From Thiodiazotropha sp040506195 (GTDB taxonomy: Bacteria > Pseudomonadota > Gammaproteobacteria > Chromatiales > Chromatiaceae): a stretch of DNA of 64,000 nucleotides. The notes under the pieces were generated by a model. It searched no databases. It worked only from the letters and a program-made list of their open reading frames with translations, and was not told the origin of the DNA. Where the stretch lies: the NCBI GenBank assembly GCA_040506195.1, contig JBEVXH010000004.1:1-64000 (forward strand), read 5' to 3'. Made by a program: the position numbers and the translations under genes. Shown one piece after another: positions 18,126-27,230 of the stretch. Positions within the stretch are counted from its first letter, which is position 1. Each line of letters starts with the position of its first letter.

Positions 18126-19091
18126 ATGTCAAGAGATTTGCCGTTAATCGAGGCGATCCGTGAAGCCTTGATTGAAGAGATGGAACAGGATGAGAAAGTG
18201 TTCCTGATCGGTCAGGATCTGCGCGGCGCCATATTTCCTCACACCACCGGGCTGGTTGACCGGTTCGGTACCGAGCGGGTGATCGATACCCCCATCTCCG
18301 AATCCGGCATGTACGGGACCGCGATGGGTGCGGCACAGGCCGGCTACCGCCCGGTGGTGGACTTTATGTTTGGCGGTTTTACCTACGTAACCTTCTCCGA
18401 GGTGGCGGTATCGACCGGTCAACAGTACTTCCTGCACGGCAGCCAGACCCCGATGCCCTTGGTGATCACCGCTGCTGTCGGCGCCGGCGGCCGCCTGGCG
18501 AACGACCATGCCATGGCGATCCACGGCGCCTTCCTGCACCAACCGGGGATAAAGGTGGCCATGCCCTCGACCTCCTATGATGCCAAGGGGTTGTTCAAAG
18601 CCGCGATTCGCGACAACAATCCGGTGGTAATCCCCTGGCATATGGGTCTGATGATGGATAAAGGACCGGTTCCCGAAGAAGATTACATCGTCCCGCTGGG
18701 TGTGGCCGAGGTGAAACGCGAAGGCAGCGACGTGACGGTGCTGGCCAACAGTCTGCAACTGAAGAACGCCCTGCAAGTCGCCGAGAGGCTGAAAGATGGA
18801 ATCAGCGTCGAGGTGATCGATCCGCGCACCTTCGAACCGTTCGATATGCCGACGTTGCTGAAGTCGCTGGAGAAGACCAACCGCCTGGTAATCGTCGACG
18901 AAGACTGGGAGAACGGCGGTTTTGCCTCCACCATCTCCGCCCGGGTGATGGAGCAGGGCTTTGATCTGCTTGACGCCCCGGTCACCCGGGTCACTTTCCC
19001 CAATATTCCGGTACCCGGCGGCCACATGGAACCCTACATCATGCCCAACCCACAAAAGATCGAAGCGGCCATCCGCGCTGTTTGCGCCTGA
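18126..19091 (+). CDS. 2-oxo-acid dehydrogenase E1 component, beta subunit
   Basis: 321 residues of normal E1beta length. The N-terminal pyrimidine-binding domain contains TPISESGMYGTAMGAAQAG with the conserved glutamate, and the C-terminal transketolase-like domain contains VIDPRTFEPFD and VIVDEDWENGG. It follows E1alpha by 35 bases and overlaps the long-start version of the E2 frame. Together they form the alpha2beta2 decarboxylase of the complex. Confidence 0.92.
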   Translation: MSRDLPLIEAIREALIEEMEQDEKVFLIGQDLRGAIFPHTTGLVDRFGTERVIDTPISESGMYGTAMGAAQAGYRPVVDFMFGGFTYVTFSEVAVSTGQQYFLHGSQTPMPLVITAAVGAGGRLANDHAMAIHGAFLHQPGIKVAMPSTSYDAKGLFKAAIRDNNPVVIPWHMGLMMDKGPVPEEDYIVPLGVAEVKREGSDVTVLANSLQLKNALQVAERLKDGISVEVIDPRTFEPFDMPTLLKSLEKTNRLVIVDEDWENGGFASTISARVMEQGFDLLDAPVTRVTFPNIPVPGGHMEPYIMPNPQKIEAAIRAVCA

Positions 19092-19111
19092 GGCCCGGGG
19101 AGGATAACACG

Positions 19112-20374
19112 ATGACAGCAGAACCGTTTGTGATGCCAAAACTGGCCATGGGAATGAACGAGGGAACGCTTCAGGAGTGGTTGATTGTTGAAGGCGAATT
19201 CGTTGAGCAGGGCCAGGAGATCGCCTGTATGGAAACCGAAAAGGTGGCCTACGAACTGGAAGCCCCTGAGGCCGGTTACTATAAGCCGATCATTGAAGCC
19301 GGAACGACCGTGCCGGTGGAAACGCCGATCGCCTATTACGCCGACTCCGTAGAAGCGCTTGCCGGTATCAGCATCACTACACCGGCTGATTCAGCGAAAG
19401 CCGCTGCCGCCCCCCCCACGGAAAGGCTGTCTGCCGGCGTACCGACAACTGCTCCCCCTCAGGTAACCGCCGCGATCGACAGCGGCCGCATCAAGGCTTC
19501 CCCGCTGGCCCGAAAGCTGGCCGCCGACAAAGGCCTGGACCTGGCTTATATAGAAGGTACGGGGCCGGAGGGCCGGATCGTCAAGCGTGATATCGAAAAA
19601 GCCGAGCGGACCGGCATGGGATGTGCGCCTGTTGCAGCTGCCGGTATGCCGGCGGGCCTGGTCGAGCAGGCCAGGATTCCGATGTCCGGCATTCGCCACT
19701 CCATCATCGACGCATTGATGGAGAAGAGCAACGGAACCGCCACCCTGACCCAGTGGAACGAAGCGGACGTCACCGATCTGCTGGCAACGCGTAAACGGAT
19801 GGTCGCGCAAGAAGAGATGCTCGGCGCCAAGGTGTCGGTCAACGCCTTCTTTATCAAGGCCATCGCCTGGGCCGCCAGACAGGTGCCGATCATCAACTCC
19901 ACCCTGCAAGGCGACGACATCGTCGTATACGACAACATCAACGTTGCGATGGCGCTGACCGTACCGTCCGGCGACAGCTACACCGAGAACCTGATGGTGC
20001 CGGTGATCAGGCACGCGGATCGCCTGCGTCTGGTTGAGATCGATCGGGAGATGAAGCGCCTGATCGGTCTGGGCCGCGAAGGCAGGCTCAGCGCCGCGGA
20101 TATGGCCGACAGCACCATCACCTTCTCGACCACCGCCGGGATTGCCCCCGATGGCACCGCCGGCAACTCTATCCTCAACGGCAGCAACAACGCCATCGTC
20201 GGTATCGGCGGGGCCAAGCTGAAACCGGCCGAGCACAACGGCGAGATCGCACTGCGTCACATTGCACCGGTGCTGGTCAGCTACGACCACCGCGTGATCG
20301 ACGGCGCCCCGGCGAGCCGTTTTATGAACTACCTGCATCAGGCGCTGCAAGATCCAACCTTGCTGCTGGCCTGA
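19112..20374 (+). CDS. Dihydrolipoamide acyltransferase (E2)
   Basis: 420 residues from the ATG at 19112 with GGGGAGGA upstream. Order of domains: one lipoyl domain at about 5-80 with the lipoylated lysine in METEKVAYE; a flexible Ala/Pro linker; a peripheral-subunit-binding domain near 128-165 (SPLARKLAADKGLDL); and the catalytic acyltransferase domain with SYDHRVIDGAPASRF (HxxxDG) near the end. Transfers the acyl group from lipoamide to CoA. Acyl chain identity is not visible. Confidence 0.92.
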   Translation: MTAEPFVMPKLAMGMNEGTLQEWLIVEGEFVEQGQEIACMETEKVAYELEAPEAGYYKPIIEAGTTVPVETPIAYYADSVEALAGISITTPADSAKAAAAPPTERLSAGVPTTAPPQVTAAIDSGRIKASPLARKLAADKGLDLAYIEGTGPEGRIVKRDIEKAERTGMGCAPVAAAGMPAGLVEQARIPMSGIRHSIIDALMEKSNGTATLTQWNEADVTDLLATRKRMVAQEEMLGAKVSVNAFFIKAIAWAARQVPIINSTLQGDDIVVYDNINVAMALTVPSGDSYTENLMVPVIRHADRLRLVEIDREMKRLIGLGREGRLSAADMADSTITFSTTAGIAPDGTAGNSILNGSNNAIVGIGGAKLKPAEHNGEIALRHIAPVLVSYDHRVIDGAPASRFMNYLHQALQDPTLLLA

Positions 20375-20436
20375 CGCGGAATTTCCCGGGCCGGCGCCGA
20401 ACAGGGCCGGCCTCACCTGTTTAGAGAGATAGTCTC

Positions 20437-21828
20437 ATGTCTGCACAATATGACATTGTAGTGATCGGCGCAGGCCCAGGCGGTTACGTATCCGCGGTCC
20501 ATGCCGCGCAACTGGGCCTGAAGGCGGCCGTTGTTGAAAAGGACAACCCCGGCGGCGTCTGCCTGAACTGGGGCTGTATCCCGTCGAAAAACCTGATCCA
20601 CCAGGCTGAAACGTTCCACGCTTTGCAAGAGATGGAAGCAGTGGGCGTCAGTGTCGACCGCAGCGGCCTGGATTACCACAAAGTTCAACAAAACTCCCGC
20701 GAGGTGGTCAAGACCCTGACCGGCGGCGTCGCTGCTCTGCTCAAGCGCAACAAGATCGAAATGATCAAGGGAACAGCCAGGATCACCGGCCGTGGCGAAG
20801 TGACCGTTGACGGCGAACGCAAGGTTACCGCCAGCAATATTCTGGTCGCTACCGGCTCCCGCGCGATGAATATCCCTGGCTTCGAGTTCGACGAACAGGT
20901 GGTGCTCTCCTCCTCCGGCATTCTGGCGATGAACGCATTGCCGAAAAGCCTGGTGATCCTCGGCGCCGGCGCCATCGGTTGCGAGTTTGCCTACGTCATG
21001 AACCGCTTCGGTGTCGACGTCACGCTGGTCGAGATGGCCGACCATCTGCTGCCGACGGAAGATTTCGAAACCTGCGCGCTGCTGGAGAGATGCTTCAAGC
21101 GTGACGGCGTCGAGATCCTGACAGGTACCCGTGCCGACACCTTGGAGAAAACCGCCTTGGGCGCCACCGTCACGGTTGAGAACGCCGATGGAGAACAGAA
21201 GCTGCATGCGGAAAAGGTGCTGGTGGTCTTCGGCCGCGAACCCAACACCGCAGGCCTGGGACTTGATGAGATGGGCGTTAAGCTCGACGAGCGTGGCTAC
21301 GTCGAGACAGGCGATTACTACCAGACCCACTCCCCCGGTATCTACGCCATCGGCGATATCACCCGCACCCCGGCCCTGGCTCACGTCGCCTCCGCAGAGG
21401 GTGAGATCGCAGTCGCACACATGGCCGGCCATGCTCCAGCCGGAAAGGCGATCGATCCGGGTCTGGTGCCGTCCGCCATCTACTGCGAACCTCAGGTCGC
21501 CGGCTTCGGTCTGCGTGAAGATATTGCCAGGGCAGAAGGCATCGAGGTCAAGAAGGCCACCTTCGCCTACTCCGGCGCCGGTAAAACCATTGCGGTCGGC
21601 AAGTCTGACGGACTGGTCAAGGTACTGTGCGACCCAAAGACTGACGAGCTGCTGGGGGCCCATATCGTCGGCCACAACGCCACCGAGCTGATACATGAAC
21701 TGCTATTGGTGAAGTCGGCCGAGCTGCTGCCTGAAGATATCAGCGGCATGATCCATGCGCACCCAACCATCTCCGAAGCCATTGTGGAATGTATGCGCAA
21801 CATCAACGGTAAAGCGATCCATGGTTAA
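20437..21828 (+). CDS. Dihydrolipoamide dehydrogenase (E3)
   Basis: 463 residues. FAD motif GAGPGGYVSA at the N terminus, redox disulfide in CLNWGCIPSK, NAD motif GAGAIGCEFA, and the C-terminal catalytic HAHPTISEA pair. It reoxidises the E2 lipoyl group with NAD+. Fourth gene of the complex operon, 62 bases after E2; having its own E3 suggests a dedicated catabolic complex rather than a copy of pyruvate dehydrogenase. Confidence 0.93.
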   Translation: MSAQYDIVVIGAGPGGYVSAVHAAQLGLKAAVVEKDNPGGVCLNWGCIPSKNLIHQAETFHALQEMEAVGVSVDRSGLDYHKVQQNSREVVKTLTGGVAALLKRNKIEMIKGTARITGRGEVTVDGERKVTASNILVATGSRAMNIPGFEFDEQVVLSSSGILAMNALPKSLVILGAGAIGCEFAYVMNRFGVDVTLVEMADHLLPTEDFETCALLERCFKRDGVEILTGTRADTLEKTALGATVTVENADGEQKLHAEKVLVVFGREPNTAGLGLDEMGVKLDERGYVETGDYYQTHSPGIYAIGDITRTPALAHVASAEGEIAVAHMAGHAPAGKAIDPGLVPSAIYCEPQVAGFGLREDIARAEGIEVKKATFAYSGAGKTIAVGKSDGLVKVLCDPKTDELLGAHIVGHNATELIHELLLVKSAELLPEDISGMIHAHPTISEAIVECMRNINGKAIHG

Positions 21829-21876
21829 GCCTGCACGGTCGCCTTTTTTAACGGAAAATTTCCTGGAGAAACAACC

Positions 21877-23382
21877 ATGAATCCAACTATTGAAACGATG
21901 CTGGTCACCTACAAGGTCACCCGGCAGACCCGCGAGTTCATCTCCGCCGGACATCAGAAGATGTTTATCGACGGCGAATTCTGTGAATCCGATTGCGGCG
22001 AGACCTCGACTGTTGAAGACCCGTCCAACGGCTGCCCGCTGATTACCGTTCCTCGGGGCACGGCTGCCGATACCGACCGCGCCGTGGCGGCGGCCAAGGC
22101 GGCATTTCAGTCAGGTCCCTGGGCGGAAATGACCCCGGGCGGCCGTCAGAACCTGATGCTCAAGCTGGCCGATGTGATGGAAGAGCACGCCCAGACCATC
22201 GCTGAGATCGAAGCGATCGATGCCGGTAAAGCGATCGGCGGTTGCTACGAAGTGGATATCCTGAGCACCATCGATCACATCCGTTTCATGGCGGGCTGGG
22301 CCACCAAGATCGAAGGCAACACCCGAGAGATCTCCACTCCCAATACCTTCGCTTTCACGTTGAAGGAACCGGTTGGTGTGGTCGGTGCAATCGTGCCCTG
22401 GAACTGGCCCTTGAACATGGCTTTCTGGAAGATGGCCGCGGCGCTGGCAGTGGGTTGCACCATCGTACTCAAGCCTGCCGAGATGACGCCGATGTCGATC
22501 CTGTATGTAATGAAGATCTTCAAGGAAGCAGGACTGCCTGACGGTGTCATCAACATCGTCACCGGCAAGGGTTCCGTGATCGGCAATCGGCTGGCGGCAC
22601 ATCCGGACGTCAGCAAGGTCTCCTTCACCGGCTCCACCCCGACAGGGCAGACAGTCGGCAAGGCCGCCATTGAAGGCATGAAACACCTGACCCTGGAACT
22701 GGGCGGCAAGTCCGCGATGGTCGCCTTCGAGGACGCCGATATCGACGCAATCGTCGAAGGTGCCCATGCCTCGGTATTCTTCAACGCAGGCCAGGTCTGT
22801 TCTGCGGGTTCACGCCTGTACGTCCACAAGGAAATATACCGGGCCACCATCGATGCGCTGGTCGCCTCACTCAAGGAGGTGGTGATTGGCGATCCGCTCA
22901 ATCCGGATACCACCCAGGGCCCGCAGATCTCAAAAGGCCAGTTCGATTCGGTCATGAACTACATCGGGATCGGCAAGGAGGAAGGCGCCACCCTAGCCTT
23001 CGGCGGCAATGCCGTGGACCGGAAGGGTTACTATATTGAGCCGACCCTGTTCACCGACTGCAACAACGGTATGACTATCGTTCAGGAAGAGATCTTCGGC
23101 CCGGTGCTGACGGTAATCCCATTCGAAACAGAAGAGGAAGCGGTACGCCTGGCCAACGACAATATCTATGGCCTGTCCGGATCGGTATTCACCAAGGATA
23201 TTTCACGCGCGATCCGTGTCGCCAAGCAACTGGAAACAGGTTCCGTCTGTATCAACGCCCACGATATCGTTGATGTGGCAATGCCGTTTGGCGGTTACAA
23301 AATGTCCGGTATAGGAAAGGATATGGGAAGAGAACAGCTGGATCATTTCCTGGAAACCAAATCCGTCATTGCGCAACTCTGA
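21877..23382 (+). CDS. Aldehyde dehydrogenase (NAD(P)-dependent)
   Basis: 501 residues of the betaine-aldehyde/gamma-aminobutyraldehyde dehydrogenase type. Motifs: VPWNWPLNMAFWK substrate channel, FTGSTPTGQ, LELGGKS with the general-base glutamate, NAGQVCSAGSR with the nucleophilic cysteine, and EEIFGPVL. CTGGAG precedes the ATG. Probably in the same operon as the dehydrogenase complex (48 bases after E3) and upstream of a ureohydrolase. This is the order expected for oxidising an amino- or guanidino-aldehyde to its acid (inference). Confidence 0.9.
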   Translation: MNPTIETMLVTYKVTRQTREFISAGHQKMFIDGEFCESDCGETSTVEDPSNGCPLITVPRGTAADTDRAVAAAKAAFQSGPWAEMTPGGRQNLMLKLADVMEEHAQTIAEIEAIDAGKAIGGCYEVDILSTIDHIRFMAGWATKIEGNTREISTPNTFAFTLKEPVGVVGAIVPWNWPLNMAFWKMAAALAVGCTIVLKPAEMTPMSILYVMKIFKEAGLPDGVINIVTGKGSVIGNRLAAHPDVSKVSFTGSTPTGQTVGKAAIEGMKHLTLELGGKSAMVAFEDADIDAIVEGAHASVFFNAGQVCSAGSRLYVHKEIYRATIDALVASLKEVVIGDPLNPDTTQGPQISKGQFDSVMNYIGIGKEEGATLAFGGNAVDRKGYYIEPTLFTDCNNGMTIVQEEIFGPVLTVIPFETEEEAVRLANDNIYGLSGSVFTKDISRAIRVAKQLETGSVCINAHDIVDVAMPFGGYKMSGIGKDMGREQLDHFLETKSVIAQL

Positions 23383-23487
23383 ATTTAAATCTCATTATTG
23401 GTTGGCAGAGCGACGAACGAGCGGGGCACCCCGCCCTTCAATCACCATTCTGAGAATCCTAAAAAAGGAGTATCTAAGGAGGGAATA

Positions 23488-24489
23488 ATGACCTCGAACA
23501 AGCATATCGAAGACTTTTACCAAGCCAGGGACATCCTTGGTGAAAGCTATAACCCCATCCAGAGCCAACGCTACAGCGAGGTGGCAACGTTTATGCGCGC
23601 CCCGCGGATGGACGATCTGAGTCAGGTGGATATCGGTCTCATCGGCATCCCTTTCGACGGCGGCCTGACATGCCGCACTGGCGCACGCTCTGGGCCTCGT
23701 GAAGTCCGCAACGAATCCACCATGATGCGGGCCATCAACGTGGCAACCGGAGTACGCCCCTTCGACATCGCGCGGATAGCTGATCTGGGTGATGTTCGCT
23801 TCAGTAACCAGTTCAGCCTGGACCTCGCGATTAGGGAGATCGAAAAGTACTTCACAGCGATCGCCGCATCCGGCGTCTTGCCGCTGGCCGTCGGTGGCGA
23901 CCACTCAGTCACCTACCCTATCCTCAGGGCGCTGGCCGGCTACAACAAGGAGCCGATAGCCCTGATCCATATCGACTCCCACACCGATACATGGCCGGAA
24001 TACCAGGGCTCGAAATTCCACCATGGCGCGCCCTTCCGGTTGGCGGTTGAGGAAGGCCTGATCGATCCGCGCAAAACCATACAGATAGGCATTCGCGGCG
24101 GCCAAAACTTTGCCGATGGTCTCGATTACTCCTACAACCATGGGATGCGCGTAGTCACCATTGAAGAGTTCGATGATCTTGGCTGGAGGGCCGTTGCCGG
24201 GGAAGCCAAAAAAATTGTGGGTGGCAGTGCGACTTACCTGACATTCGATATCGACGGGCTTGACCCTGCCTTCGCCCCCGGCACCGGCACCCCGGAAGCG
24301 GGAGGCATCACAATGCGTGAGGCGCAACGACTCCTGCGTGAGTTGCGGGGCCTCAATTTTATCGGCGGAGACCTGGTCGAGATCTCGCCGCCGCTGGATC
24401 CAACCGGCGCCACTGCGCTCAACGGGGCCACTCTTCTGTTTGAGATGCTCTGCCTGCTGGCGGAAAAAACAACTGCAAGTGACCTTTAG
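23488..24489 (+). CDS. Ureohydrolase (agmatinase/guanidinobutyrase-like)
   Basis: 333 residues from the ATG at 23488, which has a perfect AAGGAGG upstream. All three metal-binding motifs of the arginase/agmatinase superfamily are present: GGDHSVTYP, HIDSHTDT (Ser in place of the usual Ala) and FDIDGLDPAFAPGTGTPEAGG. The family removes urea from guanidino compounds at a dinuclear Mn site. Position after an aldehyde dehydrogenase suggests 4-guanidinobutyrate or a similar acid, rather than agmatine, as substrate; this is inference. Confidence 0.88.
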   Translation: MTSNKHIEDFYQARDILGESYNPIQSQRYSEVATFMRAPRMDDLSQVDIGLIGIPFDGGLTCRTGARSGPREVRNESTMMRAINVATGVRPFDIARIADLGDVRFSNQFSLDLAIREIEKYFTAIAASGVLPLAVGGDHSVTYPILRALAGYNKEPIALIHIDSHTDTWPEYQGSKFHHGAPFRLAVEEGLIDPRKTIQIGIRGGQNFADGLDYSYNHGMRVVTIEEFDDLGWRAVAGEAKKIVGGSATYLTFDIDGLDPAFAPGTGTPEAGGITMREAQRLLRELRGLNFIGGDLVEISPPLDPTGATALNGATLLFEMLCLLAEKTTASDL

Positions 24490-24578
24490 AAATACATGGC
24501 GGCAGCGCTGACATTGTGTGCGCATTCATGCATGGAGAAGATCGCGAATGAAAAGATTCAGCGTAAAAGACAATAAGG

Positions 24579-24592
24579 TCACATCATTGTGA
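24579..24592. promoter_or_regulatory. Short palindrome upstream of SDR
   Basis: TCACATCATTGTGA is a five-base-arm dyad with a four-base centre, 140 bases upstream of the SDR start at 24733. It resembles a regulator half-site pair but is not the CRP order (TGTGA then TCACA). Confidence 0.3.
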
Positions 24593-24732
24593 TGAAAGCC
24601 GTCTCGTACACCTGCAAGACAACATTTATGTACTCTGCTGACACAAGAATGACTTGTACTGATATGGCCTCCAAGCGCTTTAAGTCGCATTATTTTTTTA
24701 TGTCAAGAAATCTTCAACGCCAGGAATAAAAC

Positions 24733-25515
24733 ATGTCCGAACATTCTTTCTCGCTCGATGGGAAAACCGCGCTCATCACCGGCGGAACCAGCGGTATGGG
24801 CCTTGCCACCGCACGCCGCTTCGTCGATCAGGGCGCTCGCGTGGTGGTCACCGGTCGTCGTAGCGAAGGACCCGGGATCGCCGAGGAGATCGGCGCCGAC
24901 TTCGTCGCCGCCGACCTGACTCAGCCGGAACAGATAACCGAGATGGTGGATGCCGCCGCCGAAATCCTGGATGGAATCGACATCCTGATCAGTAATGCCG
25001 GCGCGGTGGTGGAATTCACCATGATCGAGGAGACGAGCGACGTGATACTTCAGAATATGTTCGAACTCAACAGTCTGGCACACTACAGGGTAATGCGCGC
25101 CGTGCTGCCGCATCTGCACGATGGAGGCTCCATCGTCTTTACCGCCACGCTGCTGACCGGTCTGGGGAACTTCGGTGAAACCGCTTACGGCGCCGCGAAA
25201 TCCTGTCTGCTCAGCCTTGTCAAGGGTGTCGCGATGGAGCTGGCTCCTCGTGGCATCCGTGTCAACGCCATCAGCCCGGGTGCTACCGAAGGCGCCATGT
25301 GGCCGGAGGATCATCCGCAACGTGAGCTGATAGAAACCCTCTGCCCGATGGGCCGTTTTGCGGAACAGGACGAGATCGCGTCCCTATGCCAGTTCCTCTC
25401 TGCCGATGCCTGTCGCTTCATCACCGGCGCCAATATTCCCATCGACGGCGGTATTACCGCCGGTTTCGCGCCGCAGATGCTGATGAAACTCATGGGGGAC
25501 GAAGAAGCACCATGA
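24733..25515 (+). CDS. Short-chain dehydrogenase/reductase
   Basis: 260 residues with LITGGTSGMG cofactor motif, SNAG, catalytic TATLLTG region and YGAAK. The end FITGANIPIDGG is the usual SDR C-terminal motif. It is distinct from both SDR pairs to the left. It lies 243 bases after the ureohydrolase gene, so it probably has its own promoter. Its 3' end converges with the LysR-type gene, and a dispersed repeat lies in between. Confidence 0.88.
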   Translation: MSEHSFSLDGKTALITGGTSGMGLATARRFVDQGARVVVTGRRSEGPGIAEEIGADFVAADLTQPEQITEMVDAAAEILDGIDILISNAGAVVEFTMIEETSDVILQNMFELNSLAHYRVMRAVLPHLHDGGSIVFTATLLTGLGNFGETAYGAAKSCLLSLVKGVAMELAPRGIRVNAISPGATEGAMWPEDHPQRELIETLCPMGRFAEQDEIASLCQFLSADACRFITGANIPIDGGITAGFAPQMLMKLMGDEEAP

Positions 25516-25552
25516 AATATCGATACCAACCGGCGCACTTTCTTGACACTGC

Positions 25553-25610
25553 TAGGGCCTGTTGAGACTAATCCAATCGGCTCTGTTGTGTCTGAAAATG
25601 CGCCGATCAG
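25553..25610 (+). repeat. Dispersed TAGGGCCTGTT repeat, long copy
   Basis: TAGGGCCTGTTGAGACTAA, then TCCAATCGGCTCTGTTGTG, then TCTGAAAATGCGCCGATCA. It matches the long copy at the window start for nearly 60 bases, with scattered substitutions. It sits between convergent SDR and LysR genes and just overlaps the end of the LysR frame. Confidence 0.75.
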
Positions 25611-26512
25611 AGGGAGTGATTGGAGCCGCCCTCCAGAAACGGCAAACGGCCGATCTCCCGGTAAAGCCACCGTCCCGCCTTCCCTTCGAGGTAATTGAAC
25701 GCCAGCAACAGATCGACGGGGATATGGTAGCGATCCGCCCCCAGGTCGCAGTGCAGCCGGCAAAGGCGACCGGCGGCGATCTCCTCCCGCACCATATGCT
25801 GGGGCACCCAAGCCCATCCAATCCCCTGCCTCACCATTTCCAGCAGGCTGAACTGGCTTTCGATCCGCCAAACCTGATGACCGACCTGCTCACTGACCCG
25901 CATCTGCGCACCCCTTGAGGTCAACACCAGTTGGCGATAGGGCTTGAGGTCATCCAGCAACAGCAACTTTCTGTCAGCCAGGGGGTGCCTCGTGCCCGCT
26001 ACGGCAATCAGCGTCATCTCCCCTATCGCGCGTAGCCTGCACCCCTCCGGCAGCTCCAACGTGGAGAGCAGCAATCCCATATCCACCCGCCCCTGCTTTA
26101 CAAGATCGACAATATCCATCCGGGCCGGATTGAGAAACTCCAACTCCAATTGCGGGAATATCCGTTCGAAGCGTACCAGCATTCGCTCAAGCTCGGGGCC
26201 GATGAGGGACTCCTCCACCGCCAGAGTCAATTTCCCCTCCTCCCCCTGAGCCATGGCGTCGGCGTGTCCCTGCAGATCCCGGGCCTGGTCCAGCAATGCG
26301 CGGATCTGCGGCAGCAGCGCCCGGGCCGCATCGGTCATCTGCGGTTCGCGTCCTGAGCGATCGAACAAATCCATCCCCAGGTCCAGTTCCAGGTTCGCCA
26401 CGGCCGTACTCACCGCCGACTGCGCCTTGCCAAGTTGCCGGGCTGCCCGCGAAAAGGAGCCTTGTTCACAGGAGGAGACGAATGCCTGCAGTTGATTGAG
26501 ACTGAAACGCAT
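25607..26512 (-). CDS. LysR-family regulator of the adjacent PACE transporter
   Basis: 301 residues from the ATG at 26512; an ATG two codons upstream is also possible. N-terminal helix-turn-helix (LNQLQAFVSSCEQGSFSRAARQLGKAQSAVSTAV) and a standard LysR effector domain. It is divergent from a PACE-family efflux gene with 91 bases between, the same arrangement as aceR-aceI in Acinetobacter. It is therefore the likely local regulator, with the operator in the intergenic dyad. Confidence 0.88.
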   Translation of the reverse strand: MRFSLNQLQAFVSSCEQGSFSRAARQLGKAQSAVSTAVANLELDLGMDLFDRSGREPQMTDAARALLPQIRALLDQARDLQGHADAMAQGEEGKLTLAVEESLIGPELERMLVRFERIFPQLELEFLNPARMDIVDLVKQGRVDMGLLLSTLELPEGCRLRAIGEMTLIAVAGTRHPLADRKLLLLDDLKPYRQLVLTSRGAQMRVSEQVGHQVWRIESQFSLLEMVRQGIGWAWVPQHMVREEIAAGRLCRLHCDLGADRYHIPVDLLLAFNYLEGKAGRWLYREIGRLPFLEGGSNHSL

Positions 26513-26528
26513 GCACACCTATCTGATA

Positions 26529-26549
26529 AAAAGATAGTTACTAACTTTT
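26529..26549. promoter_or_regulatory. Candidate LysR operator dyad
   Basis: AAAAG (26529-26533) and CTTTT (26545-26549) flank TAGTTACTA (26535-26543), a nested dyad centred at 26539 midway between the LysR and PACE genes. TATCTGAT is also directly repeated at 26520-26527 and 26553-26560 on either side of it. Confidence 0.5.
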
Positions 26550-26603
26550 ACTTATCTGATTATAACGCATAATAACAGCCATGTTGCTACCAGGAGCAAA
26601 CCG

Positions 26604-27032
26604 ATGAGATCCCCACTGGACCGTCTGCGCCATACCCTCCTATTCGAATTTTTAGCCATCCTGTTCGCCGCCCCTGCCGCCCATTGGGTGACCGGAGAGT
26701 CGGCCGTCACCGTCAGCGGATTGACCTTGGCGCTAAGCCTATTGGCAATGGGTTGGAACTACCTTTACAACTGGGGATTCGATCATTGGGAACAACGAAA
26801 GAACTGGCCGCGTCCGCGTCCCTTCAAAGTGCGTCTGCTTCATGCAGTGGGATTTGAAGCGGTGCTGCTGCTGGTGGGTATTGTGATCATCGCCTCTTGG
26901 TTACAGATATCGTTATGGCAGGCGTTCATGCTGGATTTAGGCTTTATGCTGTTCTTCCTGTTCTACGCCCTGGCATTTAACTGGGTCTACGATAAGGTTT
27001 TCCCACTGCTTCCGTCAGCAGCGGCAGCCTGA
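26604..27032 (+). CDS. PACE-family efflux transporter
   Basis: 142 residues with four membrane helices in two repeated halves, the layout of proteobacterial antimicrobial compound efflux (AceI-like) proteins. Family marks visible: RLRHTLLFEFLAI in helix 1 with the buried glutamate, NYLYNWGFDHWE after helix 2, RLLHAVGFEAVLL in helix 3, and ALAFNWVYDKVFP after helix 4. CAGGAG precedes the ATG. Known members export chlorhexidine, acriflavine and short diamines. Paired with the divergent LysR gene. Confidence 0.92.
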   Translation: MRSPLDRLRHTLLFEFLAILFAAPAAHWVTGESAVTVSGLTLALSLLAMGWNYLYNWGFDHWEQRKNWPRPRPFKVRLLHAVGFEAVLLLVGIVIIASWLQISLWQAFMLDLGFMLFFLFYALAFNWVYDKVFPLLPSAAAA

Positions 27033-27132
27033 TCTCCGGAAGGGTATGAAAACGATCCCGCCTCAATCAGTCATAGCCACATCATGTTGAAATTCGATGA
27101 GATATTGCCGGGCCTCAGCCTATTACGCCGCC

Positions 27133-27160
27133 AGCCCGGCTAGTAGGCCGGGCTTGTCTT
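27133..27160 (+). terminator. Rho-independent terminator of PACE gene
   Basis: AGCCCGGC (27133-27140), loop TAGTAG, GCCGGGCT (27147-27154), then TTGTCTT. The perfect eight-pair GC stem lies about 100 bases after the PACE stop, between convergent genes. Confidence 0.75.
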
Positions 27161-27174
27161 CAACATGCATCACT

Positions 27175-27207
27175 TAGGGCCTGTTAACACTGATCCAATT
27201 GGCCCTA
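27175..27207 (+). repeat. Dispersed TAGGGCCTGTTAAC repeat, complete short copy
   Basis: TAGGGCCTGTTAACACTG followed by ATCCAATTGGCCCTA. The outer AGGGCC/GGCCCT arms are intact. It lies between the PACE and vWA genes, which converge, immediately after the terminator hairpin. Confidence 0.8.
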
Positions 27208-27230
27208 GAACCATATGCTTCAGTCATGGA

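Noticed and set aside
18144..19139. Long open frame antisense to E1beta
   Set aside because: Shadow of an intact, well-conserved gene; composition rich in H, G, D and V, as expected of antisense frames.
19391..20416. Long open frame antisense to E2
   Set aside because: Same reason: the sense strand has lipoyl, binding and catalytic domains.
20413..21696. Long open frame antisense to the E3 gene (427 codons)
   Set aside because: It mirrors a clear dihydrolipoamide dehydrogenase and has no family motifs; its length follows from the high-GC codon pattern of the real gene.
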